Positions 1 to 5,257 of a stretch of DNA of 7,069 nt are shown here, piece by piece (within the stretch, counting starts at the first letter, position 1; each line of letters opens with the position of its first letter). The stretch comes from Udaeobacter sp025935755 (GTDB lineage: Bacteria > Verrucomicrobiota > Verrucomicrobiia > Chthoniobacterales > UBA10450). Both the position numbers and the translations under genes were made by a program. The notes under the pieces were generated by a model. It searched no databases. It worked only from the letters and a program-made list of their open reading frames with translations, and was not told the origin of the DNA. The stretch lies in NCBI GenBank assembly GCA_036278715.1, contig DASUKN010000016.1, forward strand, positions 1 to 7,069, in the 5' to 3' direction.

Positions 1-329
1 GCAACGCCGCCATCGCTCGCGCAATCGCGCGGGTACATGACAGCATCAAAGAAGGTGAGTCGATCGTTCAACCACTCGAAGCCAGTAAAACGTTCCCCCC
101 GATGGTGGTCAGCATGATCGATGTCGGAGAAGAAACCGGTAAGCTTCCCGAAATGCTTCTGAAAGTGGCGGACGTGTATGATGATGAGGTGGACAATGCG
201 GTGGCCGCTTTAACCTCGATGCTCGAACCAATAATGATCGTGTTCCTCGCGGTGATTGTCGGCACGATTGTGCTTGCTCTGTTCACACCGCTCATCAGCA
301 TCATCACCGGCTTGCAACAGCAAACGTGA
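1..329 (+). CDS. GspF/PilC-family type II secretion or pilus inner-membrane platform protein, C-terminal fragment
   Basis: This is the C-terminal end of a GspF/PilC family protein, the polytopic inner-membrane platform that couples the assembly ATPase to pseudopilus growth. The gene is cut by the window edge; the reading frame runs from base 3 and stops with TGA at 327-329, giving about 108 residues. Visible family features are the cytoplasmic stretch VSMIDVGEETGKLPEML, the following acidic segment DVYDDEVDNAVAALTSMLEP and the terminal membrane helix IMIVFLAVIVGTIVLALF, ending shortly after it as GspF and PilC proteins do. The next gene is a pseudopilin 27 bases downstream on the same strand, which supports a secretion or pilus operon. 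The sequence does not decide between type II secretion (GspF) and type IV pilus (PilC) use, so no symbol is given. Confidence 0.9.
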   Translation, partial: NAAIARAIARVHDSIKEGESIVQPLEASKTFPPMVVSMIDVGEETGKLPEMLLKVADVYDDEVDNAVAALTSMLEPIMIVFLAVIVGTIVLALFTPLISIITGLQQQT

Positions 330-356
330 TCGCCGCCAGCAAATGACGAGATCCCA

Positions 357-959
357 ATGACAAACAAAGTTCTCCCCGGAAGCTGTAGGCCAGGCGTTTG
401 TGTGAAACGCCTAACGAATTGTGGGGACCGTCGTTCCGATGCCTTTACGCTCATCGAGCTAATCCTCGTCTTTGGCATCATCCTGGTGCTCGCCGGGTTG
501 ATCTTGAGCACGGCTGGTTACGCGCGAAAGAAAGCCGCTCGCGCACGCGCCGAAACCGAAATCGCCGCCATTTCCGCAGCGTGCGAAAATTACAAGGCGG
601 ATAATGGAGTGTATCCGAGAGATACAACTGCGACTGATTCTCTCGACTCGACGGCCGTGATAAACTTCGGCAATTATCAAGCGGCATCCCAGTACATGTA
701 CGGCGAGCTTGCCGGCGATCCAGACTTTAATGGTGTGCCGAACCCGACGTCGAAGGCATATATGCAGTTCAAGCCAAACATGCTCGGAACAGACGCCAAC
801 AACAAAGTTTACCCGCGTGATCCCTTTGGAAACAGCTACGGCTATTCAACAAGAATGGCGGCGACAGGAAGTGGCGGGTACAATCCTACCTTTGATCTGT
901 GGAGTACCACAGGCGTAACCAGTGGAAATGATTCGACCCAATGGATCAAAAACTGGTAG
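357..959 (+). CDS. GspG-like type II secretion pseudopilin (prepilin-type N-terminal signal)
   Basis: This encodes a pseudopilin of about 200 residues, a subunit of the periplasmic pseudopilus processed by prepilin peptidase. The signature DAFTLIELI is at residues 28-36: predicted mature Phe1 is residue 30, Glu5 is residue 34, and the residue before the cleavage site is Ala rather than the usual Gly. A hydrophobic helix follows to about residue 52, then a charged helix (YARKKAARARAETEIAAI) and the GspG-like stretch ENYKADNGVYPRD. Near the C-terminus DPFGNSYGY (155-163) and FDLWST (179-184) match the GspG fold. The ATG at 357 gives a long 29-residue leader, part of which is encoded by a REP hairpin at 385-412. 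An in-frame GTG at 402 would give a normal leader of 14 residues, so the true start may be there. It follows the GspF/PilC gene closely and is probably cotranscribed with it. Confidence 0.88.
   Translation: MTNKVLPGSCRPGVCVKRLTNCGDRRSDAFTLIELILVFGIILVLAGLILSTAGYARKKAARARAETEIAAISAACENYKADNGVYPRDTTATDSLDSTAVINFGNYQAASQYMYGELAGDPDFNGVPNPTSKAYMQFKPNMLGTDANNKVYPRDPFGNSYGYSTRMAATGSGGYNPTFDLWSTTGVTSGNDSTQWIKNW
385..412 (+). repeat. REP-type palindrome inside the pseudopilin leader region
   Basis: A GTAG head at 385-388 is followed by the perfect 8-bp inverted repeat AGGCGTTT (392-399) and AAACGCCT (405-412) around a GTGTG loop. The hairpin closely matches those at 982-1000 and 1348-1365. It lies within the first codons of the pseudopilin reading frame if the ATG at 357 is used, and it overlaps the alternative GTG start at 402. 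A hairpin in the mRNA here could affect initiation; that is inference. Confidence 0.75.
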
Positions 960-977
960 GCCCCCGTGGCGGTGGTT

Positions 978-1042
978 GTAGGGCGTTTCTGTGAAACGCC
1001 AACTTGGAAATGCCACTACGATACGGTTGACAGAAACCGTAC
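978..1042. repeat. REPIN-like inverted pair of hairpins, family 1, with a diverged right arm
   Basis: The left unit has a GTAG head (978-981) and the hairpin GGCGTTT / CTGTG / AAACGCC (982-1000). The right unit lies in the opposite orientation: TACGGTT (1022-1028), a short loop, AACCGTA (1035-1041), ending in GTAC where CTAC would be expected. The right stem bases differ from the left ones, yet pairing is kept through a perfect 7-bp stem. The layout, two REPs facing each other over about 20 bases, is that of a REPIN. Confidence 0.6.
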
Positions 1043-1109
1043 AGCTCTGCAAAACAGCAGCATCTAGTCTGCGATTGAGACCAACGGGCGCGATGACGTG
1101 TACGCATTC

Positions 1110-1163
1110 CCAAAGCTTCGCGAAACACGAACCCACTGATTCGTTTCGCACGAAGTGCTTTGG
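1110..1163. repeat. Imperfect inverted repeat, GTTTCGCACGAAGTGC family
   Basis: The left arm CCAAAGCTTCGCGAAAC (1110-1126) pairs imperfectly with the right arm GTTTCGCACGAAGTGCTTTG and its neighbouring G (1143-1163); the right arm carries extra bases that form its own small palindrome GCAC-TTC-GTGC on the opposite strand. A second copy of the right arm is at 3778-3803, between folK and panB. This is a different dispersed repeat from the GTAG palindromes. No coding function is apparent. Confidence 0.55.
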
Positions 1164-1306
1164 CGATACCTCCTCGCATCGCTTTCGGATCGGGTCCTAT
1201 TCCAAACTTGGTTGGCGCCAAACGTACAACTGAGGTCTGATTTCTACTGGCCCCTCACGAAGAAGGCAGGTACGTTAACGCCGCAGATGCAGCTTACGAA
1301 AATCAG

Positions 1307-1365
1307 TGGATCAAAAAACTGGGAGGCGCTGTGACTGTTGTTTGTAGGGCGTTCTGTGAAACGCC
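1307..1365 (+). pseudogene. Duplicated scrap of the pseudopilin 3' end plus downstream REP
   Basis: Bases 1307-1365 repeat, in the same order, the content of 942-1000: the pseudopilin end TGGATCAAAAACTGG (here with one extra A), a variable stretch of about 20 bases, then the GTAG-headed palindrome. The stop codon TAG of the original is GAG here and the frame is shifted, so this copy does not encode the end of a working pilin. It may be the remains of a second pseudopilin gene in tandem with the first, or a short local duplication. The sequence just upstream (about 1237-1306) has no clear pilin features, so a full gene remnant is uncertain. Confidence 0.4.
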
Positions 1366-1415
1366 ATCTGAGAAACGCAGGGGCTCCATCACGGCGTCTG
1401 ACACAGACGCCCTAC
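1344..1415. repeat. REPIN-like inverted pair of hairpins, family 1
   Basis: The left unit reads GTAG (1344-1347) and then GGCGTT / CTGTG / AAACGCC (1348-1365). The right unit is the 19-base palindrome GGCGTCTGACACAGACGCC (1393-1411) followed by CTAC (1412-1415), the reverse of GTAG. The two REPs therefore face each other as in REPIN elements. The right unit, including CTAC, is identical to the copy at 3722-3744. No transposase is encoded here, so movement would need a RAYT-type protein encoded elsewhere. Confidence 0.75.
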
Positions 1416-1445
1416 AGTTTCACGATAGCGGTGACCGCCGGGAAT

Positions 1446-1503
1446 GTAGCGCATGCGTCCTCGCATGCGCGGGCAAAATCGCAAGCGGGGACGCTCGCGC
1501 TAC
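1446..1503. repeat. REPIN-like inverted pair of hairpins, family 2 (GTAGCGC head)
   Basis: The left unit is GTAG (1446-1449) merging into a perfect 9-bp stem GCGCATGCG (1449-1457) and CGCATGCGC (1462-1470) with a TCCT loop. The right unit, reversed, has GCAAGCG / GGGA / CGCTCGC with one stem mismatch and ends in CTAC at 1500-1503. The outer ends GTAGCGC and GCGCTAC are inverted repeats. The element ends one base before the stop codon of the OmpA-domain gene, so it lies directly at the 3' end of that transcript. Confidence 0.75.
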
Positions 1504-1504
1504 T

Positions 1505-2554
1505 TTAACCTTCGGTCGTGCGTACCACCACTTCGACGCGTCGATTGGGACTTTGCTCTTCGATTGAGCCATTCGGCGACGCCCGGAATTTCGTGGCGCC
1601 GAAGCCGTGCGTTTGAACCTGCGCGGGGTTGATTCCCATCGCCTCGACCAAATAGCGTTTCACGCTATCGGCGCGGCGTTGACTCAAATCGAGATTGTAT
1701 TCAAACGTGCCGAATGAATCGGTGTAACCTTCCACTGAAAATGTGGCTCTCGGGTTGCGCTGGATAAGAGTGCCCAGCTTTTGCAGTTGGCCGATTGCAC
1801 TCGATTGCAGCACGTCGCTGTCGTATTCGAAAATCTGATCGTCGGGCAGACGCAATTTTGTGCCTGACCCGAGGGGACCTTTTTGCGCAAGCAATTGGTC
1901 GAGGTCGCTGAAGCCCGGCGCGTGTCCTTTGTTCGGACCGGCGCTATCGCCAGGCAATTTGCTTGTGAAAGTATTCGGGCGCTTGATCGCGGTGCTGGTC
2001 GCCAGCTCTGTTCCGCTGAGAGCAGGCTGTGGGCGGCCGGACACGGAACTGTTGTTCAGCAACGATTGCTCATGCACCGCGTTTGGATCGCTCGACAGTG
2101 TTTGCGCAGTGGAACGCTCAATCTCGTTCAGCACAGAGTTAACGTCAGGCTGGTCGACCTTGGGTTGGTCGGGTAAGACGTCACGCATGTCGTCCGGCAA
2201 CGCTGTGCTCGCTTGAACTTCCTGCAGCAATTTGTCGAATGACTTCTTCTCATCCGGCAACGGCACATCTGTGTTATCGGGATTCGGTTTAGCGGCCGGA
2301 TTGATTTGATCGGAACTGCTCTTATCGAGGTTCGAATCAAGAACACGCTTCACCTTGAACGTGGGCGTCTGCTCGTTTTGGGCGAGCACTGTGTCAGGAG
2401 AGGCGAATCGGGTGCGATAAAAATAAGTACACAACGCGAAATGTATTCCCAGCGACACGATTAATCCGAGCCAGAGCCAGTTACGCTCCCTGCTGCCGCT
2501 CAGCAAACCTTCTGTCTCGAACCGGTCGAGATCGTCGAAATCGGAAACCCTCAT
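1505..2554 (-). CDS. Single-pass membrane protein with C-terminal OmpA-like peptidoglycan-binding domain
   Basis: This 349-residue protein has a short charged N-terminus, one membrane segment at about residues 26-46 (WLWLGLIVSLGIHFALCTYF), a long polar linker rich in Asp, Ser, Pro and Gln (about 50-230), and an OmpA/MotB-type domain at about 233-345. In that domain the motif GYTDSFGTFEYNLDLSQRRA contains Asp279 and Arg294; their spacing of 15 residues matches the Asp/Arg pair that holds meso-diaminopimelate in OmpA-family proteins, and NRRVEVVV is the usual closing strand. No outer-membrane barrel is present. The N-terminal anchor suggests an inner-membrane or TonB/TolA-like topology reaching to the cell wall. 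It follows panB by 141 bases on the same strand and may be transcribed separately. The N-terminal two thirds do not match a family I recognise. No Shine-Dalgarno sequence is visible before the ATG. Confidence 0.85.
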   Translation of the reverse strand: MRVSDFDDLDRFETEGLLSGSRERNWLWLGLIVSLGIHFALCTYFYRTRFASPDTVLAQNEQTPTFKVKRVLDSNLDKSSSDQINPAAKPNPDNTDVPLPDEKKSFDKLLQEVQASTALPDDMRDVLPDQPKVDQPDVNSVLNEIERSTAQTLSSDPNAVHEQSLLNNSSVSGRPQPALSGTELATSTAIKRPNTFTSKLPGDSAGPNKGHAPGFSDLDQLLAQKGPLGSGTKLRLPDDQIFEYDSDVLQSSAIGQLQKLGTLIQRNPRATFSVEGYTDSFGTFEYNLDLSQRRADSVKRYLVEAMGINPAQVQTHGFGATKFRASPNGSIEEQSPNRRVEVVVRTTEG

Positions 2555-2636
2555 GCGATTGCGAACATATCACACTTCAATGGTGAAGCACGAATACGGC
2601 ACGGCAAGGACCAACCACGAATACCAATGAAGCGCT

Positions 2637-2738
2637 GTCTTCCGGAGCGAATCCCGCGGACGCGGGAGGAGTCGAAGGACCCCGCGGATCGACCTCTAGT
2701 TTGAGCTACGAGGTTCCTCGACTCCGCTCGGAATGACG
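2637..2738. repeat. Long imperfect inverted repeat (GGAGTCGAGG family) overlapping the panB 3' end
   Basis: The left arm runs from TCTTCCGGAGCG through GGAGTCGAAGGACC (to about 2681) and pairs with the right arm GGTTCCTCGACTCC to GGAATGACG (about 2713-2738). The left arm carries an inserted hairpin, TCCCGCG-GA-CGCGGGA. The right arm lies inside the panB reading frame and encodes part of its last residues. The same core words (TCGAGCGAAGTCGAG, TCGAAATGAC) appear in the elements at 4378-4465 and 6248-6285, so these are probably one broader repeat family. Confidence 0.6.
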
Positions 2739-3505
2739 GGCAGATCGCCCACGCCGCTGGCTCCACGTGTCCGTTCGATGAACGCTCGCGAAGCGCGGCG
2801 TATTTCCTCCGCTACACGCGCTTCGGGCGATACAAATTTCGGCGTAAACCATGGAAACAATCCGATCAAATCATGGGTGACCAGGATTTGGCCGTCGCAA
2901 TGCTCGCCCGAGCCGATCCCGATCGTGGGGATGCCGATCGTGCTGGTGATCTGTTTAGCGACATCAGCCATGACAATCTCGAGCACGACTGAAAATGCGC
3001 CTGCGTGTTCCACCGTACGTGCATCCGCCAGCAATGCTTCGACCTCCGATTGTGTGCGGCCTTTGATTCGATAACCGCCTTGTTCCCGCACCGTTTGCGG
3101 CAGCATTCCAATGTGCGCCATGAACGGTATCCCGGCTTGCGTGATCGCTTCGATCTGCGCCACACGATCTACGCCGCCTTCGAGCTTCACCGCCTGCGCG
3201 CCGGCATTGATGAATTTCCTTGCCGTTTCCAAAGCTTGTTCGGGCGTGTCGTAAGTGTGAATTGGCATATCGGCGACGAGCAACGCCTGCTTAACGCCGC
3301 GTGCCGCCGCGCGCGTGTGATGCAACATTTCGTCGAGAGTTACGTCGGTAGTGTCTTCGTAACCCAGAACCACCATGCCGACAGAATCGCCCACCAGGAT
3401 GATGTCTATGCCACTCTCGTCGAGCAGACGGGCGGTGGGATAATCGTATGCCGTGAGCGCGGTGATCTTCTCACCGCGTTGTTTCATCTTGCGAAAATCT
3501 TTCAT
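2696..3505 (-). CDS. panB: 3-methyl-2-oxobutanoate hydroxymethyltransferase (ketopantoate hydroxymethyltransferase)
   Basis: PanB transfers a hydroxymethyl group from 5,10-methylenetetrahydrofolate to 2-oxoisovalerate, the first committed step of pantothenate synthesis in the cytoplasm. With the ATG at 3505 it has 269 residues, a normal family length. Family landmarks are TAYDYPTARLLDESGID (18-34), the metal site LVGDSVG with Asp40, VADMP with Asp79, VKLEGG with Lys107 and Glu109, MAHIGMLPQ with His131, catalytic Glu176 in VVLEIV, and PTIGIGSG (193-200). The frame is open to 3733, but residues beyond the chosen start are unlike PanB and are encoded by a repeat; an ATG at 3541 is the main alternative. 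The last residues, VIPSGVEEPRSSN, replace the usual PanB ending and are encoded by the 2637-2738 repeat. It lies 361 bases from folK, both genes being linked through folate-dependent metabolism. Confidence 0.95.
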   Translation of the reverse strand: MKDFRKMKQRGEKITALTAYDYPTARLLDESGIDIILVGDSVGMVVLGYEDTTDVTLDEMLHHTRAAARGVKQALLVADMPIHTYDTPEQALETARKFINAGAQAVKLEGGVDRVAQIEAITQAGIPFMAHIGMLPQTVREQGGYRIKGRTQSEVEALLADARTVEHAGAFSVVLEIVMADVAKQITSTIGIPTIGIGSGEHCDGQILVTHDLIGLFPWFTPKFVSPEARVAEEIRRASRAFIERTRGASGVGDLPVIPSGVEEPRSSN

Positions 3506-3557
3506 GCTGCCACTCGTCGGAAGATCAGCCGCCCTCTCCATAACGCAAGCTCGATGG

Positions 3558-3650
3558 AAAGCGGCGCAGCGCCGCACTCCAAAACGCAAGCGCGTCATGG
3601 TGCGCGGTAGTTCGGCCACGTTTTTGAGTGCGGCAGTGCTCTGCCGCTTT
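3558..3650. repeat. REPIN-like inverted pair of hairpins, family 3 (GGAG head)
   Basis: The left unit reads AAAGCGGCGCAGCGCCGC and ends in CACTCC, the reverse of a GGAGTG head (3558-3580). The right unit reads GAGTGCGGCAG, loop TGCT, CTGCCGCTTT (3626-3650), with a perfect 7-bp stem. The outer ends AAAGC and GCTTT are inverted repeats. A second copy of the same design is at 5236-5332; both have a run like CCAAAACGC or GTTTTTG just inside the units. It lies just upstream of the panB start. Confidence 0.7.
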
Positions 3651-3721
3651 CGAATGCGATGATGATAACCGGCTCCGGGTGAAATCCACCGCTGAGGCCG
3701 GGTTAATGATATCTCGGCGGG

Positions 3722-3744
3722 GGCGTCTGACACAGACGCCCTAC
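3722..3744 (-). repeat. Single REP, family 1
   Basis: The 19-base palindrome GGCGTCTGACACAGACGCC (3722-3740) followed by CTAC is identical over 23 bases to the right unit at 1393-1415. Read on the minus strand it starts with the GTAG head typical of REP sequences. No facing partner unit is recognisable here, so it is a solitary copy. Confidence 0.75.
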
Positions 3745-3777
3745 CATTTCGGCAAACAGTGGAACGCGCGCCGGGCG

Positions 3778-3803
3778 GTTTCGCACGAAGTGCTTTGGAA
3801 TGC
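3778..3803 (-). repeat. Copy of the GTTTCGCACGAAGTGC repeat arm
   Basis: Bases 3778-3798 match 1143-1163 over the whole 21-base arm, and the following AATGC extends the match to the reverse complement of the left arm region near 1104-1110. It lies between folK and panB, and no inverted partner is clear nearby. Confidence 0.55.
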
Positions 3804-3866
3804 CGTGCCGGCAGCAGCCTGGCGTCGAGAAGCGGGCTGGCGTGTCTTTGCGCATCGCTTCTGCGA

Positions 3867-4367
3867 TTACCACCCTTCCGCGAACTGGATCACCTCGCCA
3901 GGTTGTTCGACTTCGCCTAACAATTCCCGAATAGTTTTCTTCTGACCAGGCAAAATGAGATCGGGATTGATATCAGCCAGCGGCCGCAGGACAAACTCTC
4001 TTAAGTGCGTTCGCGGGTGTGGCAGTTGCAACCGCTGCTGATTGATTTGTTGATCTCCGCAGTACAGCAGATCGATGTCGATGGTGCGCGGTGCGTTCTT
4101 TGCGTGATCCCGTTTCCGCCCTAACGCTTCCTCGATCTCAATGAATCGTTCCAGCAGACACGTGGGATCGTCGTCAAAATAGAATTCGACGACTGCGTTC
4201 AAAAATTTTTTAACGCCAGGTTCGCATCCAACCGGTTCAGTCTCGTAAACCGGCGACGAAGTTATCGGCGGCTTTACATCAGGCAGATCGGAAATTGCGT
4301 TTCGCGCTGCACGCAAGTTCTCAAGCCGATCTCTCATATTCGACCCGAGTGCGACTGCCGTTCTCAT
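3867..4367 (-). CDS. folK: 2-amino-4-hydroxy-6-hydroxymethyldihydropteridine diphosphokinase (HPPK)
   Basis: FolK transfers pyrophosphate from ATP to 6-hydroxymethyl-7,8-dihydropterin, a step of folate synthesis in the cytoplasm. The protein of 166 residues matches the usual HPPK length. Visible motifs are VALGSN near the N-terminus, the pterin-site segment SSPVYETEPVG (38-47), FLNAVVEF (55-62), and the signature APRTIDIDLLY, where Asp97 and Asp99 correspond to the two magnesium-binding aspartates and Arg94 to the conserved arginine; LPHPRTHLREFVLRPL (115-130) follows. I chose the ATG at 4367 because VALGSN starts at the normal distance; the frame stays open to 4448, but that extension is encoded by the repeat at 4378-4465. 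It follows dapB by 105 bases. No clear Shine-Dalgarno sequence is seen. Confidence 0.94.
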   Translation of the reverse strand: MRTAVALGSNMRDRLENLRAARNAISDLPDVKPPITSSPVYETEPVGCEPGVKKFLNAVVEFYFDDDPTCLLERFIEIEEALGRKRDHAKNAPRTIDIDLLYCGDQQINQQRLQLPHPRTHLREFVLRPLADINPDLILPGQKKTIRELLGEVEQPGEVIQFAEGW

Positions 4368-4377
4368 TTTCGTTTGG

Positions 4378-4465
4378 TCATGTCGAGCGAAGTCGAGATA
4401 TCCCGTTGCTGAACCTTCAACCTCTGCTGCGGGATTTCGACTGCGCATCGCTTCGCTCGAAATGA
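4378..4465. repeat. Long inverted repeat filling the dapB-folK gap
   Basis: The left arm TCATGTCGAGCGAAGTCGAG and following bases (4378-4405) pairs with the right arm at 4430-4465, which begins CGGGATTTCGACTGCG and ends CGCTTCGCTCGAAATGA; the right arm has about eight extra bases. The loop is 4406-4429. The element occupies almost the whole space between the dapB stop and the folK start, so the RNA could form a large hairpin between the two coding regions. Bases 4378-4415 recur at 6248-6285 with two differences. Confidence 0.7.
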
Positions 4466-4472
4466 CGAAATG

Positions 4473-5156
4473 CTACAGCCCCAACACATCCTGCATCGAA
4501 TAGAGTCCCGCCGCCTTGTTGATAATCCATTTCGCAGCGCGTAAAGCGCCTGCCGCGAAAATCGCACGGTCTGCGGCGCGATGTGTTAGCTCTAATCGTT
4601 CGCCGGGTCCTGCGAAAATTACGGTATGTTCGCCGACAACCTCTCCTTCGCGGATTGATTGAATCGATATTTCGCTGTTGCGCAGCGTCTTCAAAATTTC
4701 ACCCAAGCTTTTGGCGGTACCGCTCGGCGAATCTTTTTTCATTTTGTGATGCGTTTCGATAATTTCGGGATCGAAGTCTGAGCCGAGCAATTCCGCGGTC
4801 TTTCGCGTCAGCCAAAAGAGCACGTTGACTCCGACGCTGAAATTCGATGCTAGAACGATCGCTACCGACCGGCCTGTTTCTTCAAGGATTTCGCGTTGGC
4901 GCTGAGAATGCCCGGTCGTTCCGATGACGAGCGGTTTGCGATGGTGTAATGCGGCGCGACAGATCTCCTCGAGGCTTTCGGCCTGGCTGAAATCGATCGC
5001 CACGTCAGAATTTTTCAGGCCGGATTCGATTGAATCACCTAGATCACATAACGCTGCGATCTGAATTTCCGGATCGTTCTGCGCCACATCGACCACACTT
5101 TTTCCCATGCGCCCGGCTGCGCCGATGATCGTCAGGCGTATGGGAGCTGATTTCAT
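4473..5156 (-). CDS. dapB: 4-hydroxy-tetrahydrodipicolinate reductase
   Basis: DapB uses NAD(P)H to reduce the DapA product in the lysine/diaminopimelate pathway in the cytoplasm. The protein has 227 residues, shorter than the roughly 270 of the Escherichia coli enzyme because the N-terminal domain between CDLGDS and VAIDFS is reduced, as in other compact DapB proteins. Motifs are the nucleotide-binding GAAGRMG (12-18), DFSQ (55-58), IGTTG (78-82), ASNFSVGVN (103-111), the catalytic segment EIIETHHKMKKDSPSGTA with His136/His137 and Lys140, and REGEVVGEHTV (169-179). The ATG at 5156 is supported by the normal distance to the nucleotide-binding loop. The first codons lie in a 68-bp tandem duplication that also creates a decoy start upstream. 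dapA precedes it by 196 bases and folK follows by 105. No Shine-Dalgarno sequence is visible. Confidence 0.95.
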   Translation of the reverse strand: MKSAPIRLTIIGAAGRMGKSVVDVAQNDPEIQIAALCDLGDSIESGLKNSDVAIDFSQAESLEEICRAALHHRKPLVIGTTGHSQRQREILEETGRSVAIVLASNFSVGVNVLFWLTRKTAELLGSDFDPEIIETHHKMKKDSPSGTAKSLGEILKTLRNSEISIQSIREGEVVGEHTVIFAGPGERLELTHRAADRAIFAAGALRAAKWIINKAAGLYSMQDVLGL

Positions 5157-5257
5157 ATTGTACTAAGAAAGCGGCGCAACAGCGCCGCACCGATGATCGT
5201 CAGGCGTATGGCAGCTGATTTCATGTTGGATTAAGAAAGTGGCGCAACAGCGCCGCA
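5122..5257. repeat. 68-bp tandem duplication of the dapB 5' end and REP hairpin
   Basis: Bases 5122-5189 and 5190-5257 are two adjacent copies of 68 bases with 5 differences by my count. Each copy contains the first codons of dapB on the minus strand, the ATG, about 12 bases upstream of it, and the hairpin GCGGCGC-AACA-GCGCCGC (5171-5188, second copy 5239-5256 with one changed base). The inner copy is the one in frame with the dapB body. The unit is not a multiple of three, so the outer copy cannot extend dapB in frame. Confidence 0.9.
5153..5224 (-). other. Possible 23-codon leader ORF formed by the duplicated dapB start
   Basis: The outer copy of the duplication keeps the dapB ATG (5224-5222). 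Reading from it gives MKSAAIRLTIIGAA, nearly the DapB N-terminus, then passes through the REP hairpin as LLRRFLSTI and stops at TGA (5155-5153). That stop overlaps the dapB ATG in the sequence ATGA, the classic layout for translational coupling. Whether it is translated is unknown; no Shine-Dalgarno sequence precedes either start. It is most simply a broken relic of the dapB start. Confidence 0.4.

Larger units (their letters stand above)
960..1504. other. Convergent intergenic region filled with repeats, no intact gene
   Basis: These 545 bases separate the plus-strand pseudopilin from the minus-strand OmpA-domain gene, whose 3' ends face each other. I see no reading frame with family features. 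The region holds paired palindromes at 978-1042, 1344-1415 and 1446-1503, an imperfect inverted repeat at 1110-1163, and a copied fragment of the pseudopilin tail at 1307-1365. Dense REP elements between convergent genes are a common arrangement. No hairpin is followed by a clear T tract, so I do not call an intrinsic terminator, although the hairpins may help stop transcription from both sides. Confidence 0.7.
3506..3866. other. Gap between folK and panB carrying three repeats
   Basis: These 361 bases separate the folK stop from the panB start. They hold a family 1 REP at 3722-3744, an arm of the GTTTCGCACGAAGTGC repeat at 3778-3803 and a GGAG-type REPIN-like element at 3558-3650. The remaining pieces (3651-3721 and 3804-3866) show no gene. 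I could not identify a convincing promoter for panB, so whether panB is cotranscribed with folK is open. Confidence 0.6.

Noticed and set aside
385..1503. Possible CRISPR array from repeated palindromes
   Set aside because: The repeats are few, vary in sequence and orientation, have irregular spacing and show head-to-head pairing, which fits REP elements and not a CRISPR array.
1344..1503. Intrinsic terminators between the convergent genes
   Set aside because: The hairpins are strong but none is followed by a T-rich tract on either strand, so they are called repeats only.
3005..3610. 201-codon plus-strand open frame opposite panB
   Set aside because: It lies antisense to a clear panB gene and its translation shows no family features; it follows from the codon use of the real gene.
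3506..3733. Longer PanB start giving a 345-residue protein
   Set aside because: The extra N-terminal residues are encoded by the GGAG-type repeat and flanking sequence and have no PanB similarity; 3505 or 3541 gives a normal length.
4368..4448. N-terminal extension of FolK
   Set aside because: The added residues come from the 4378-4465 inverted repeat, and the family start motif VALGSN begins four residues after the 4367 ATG.
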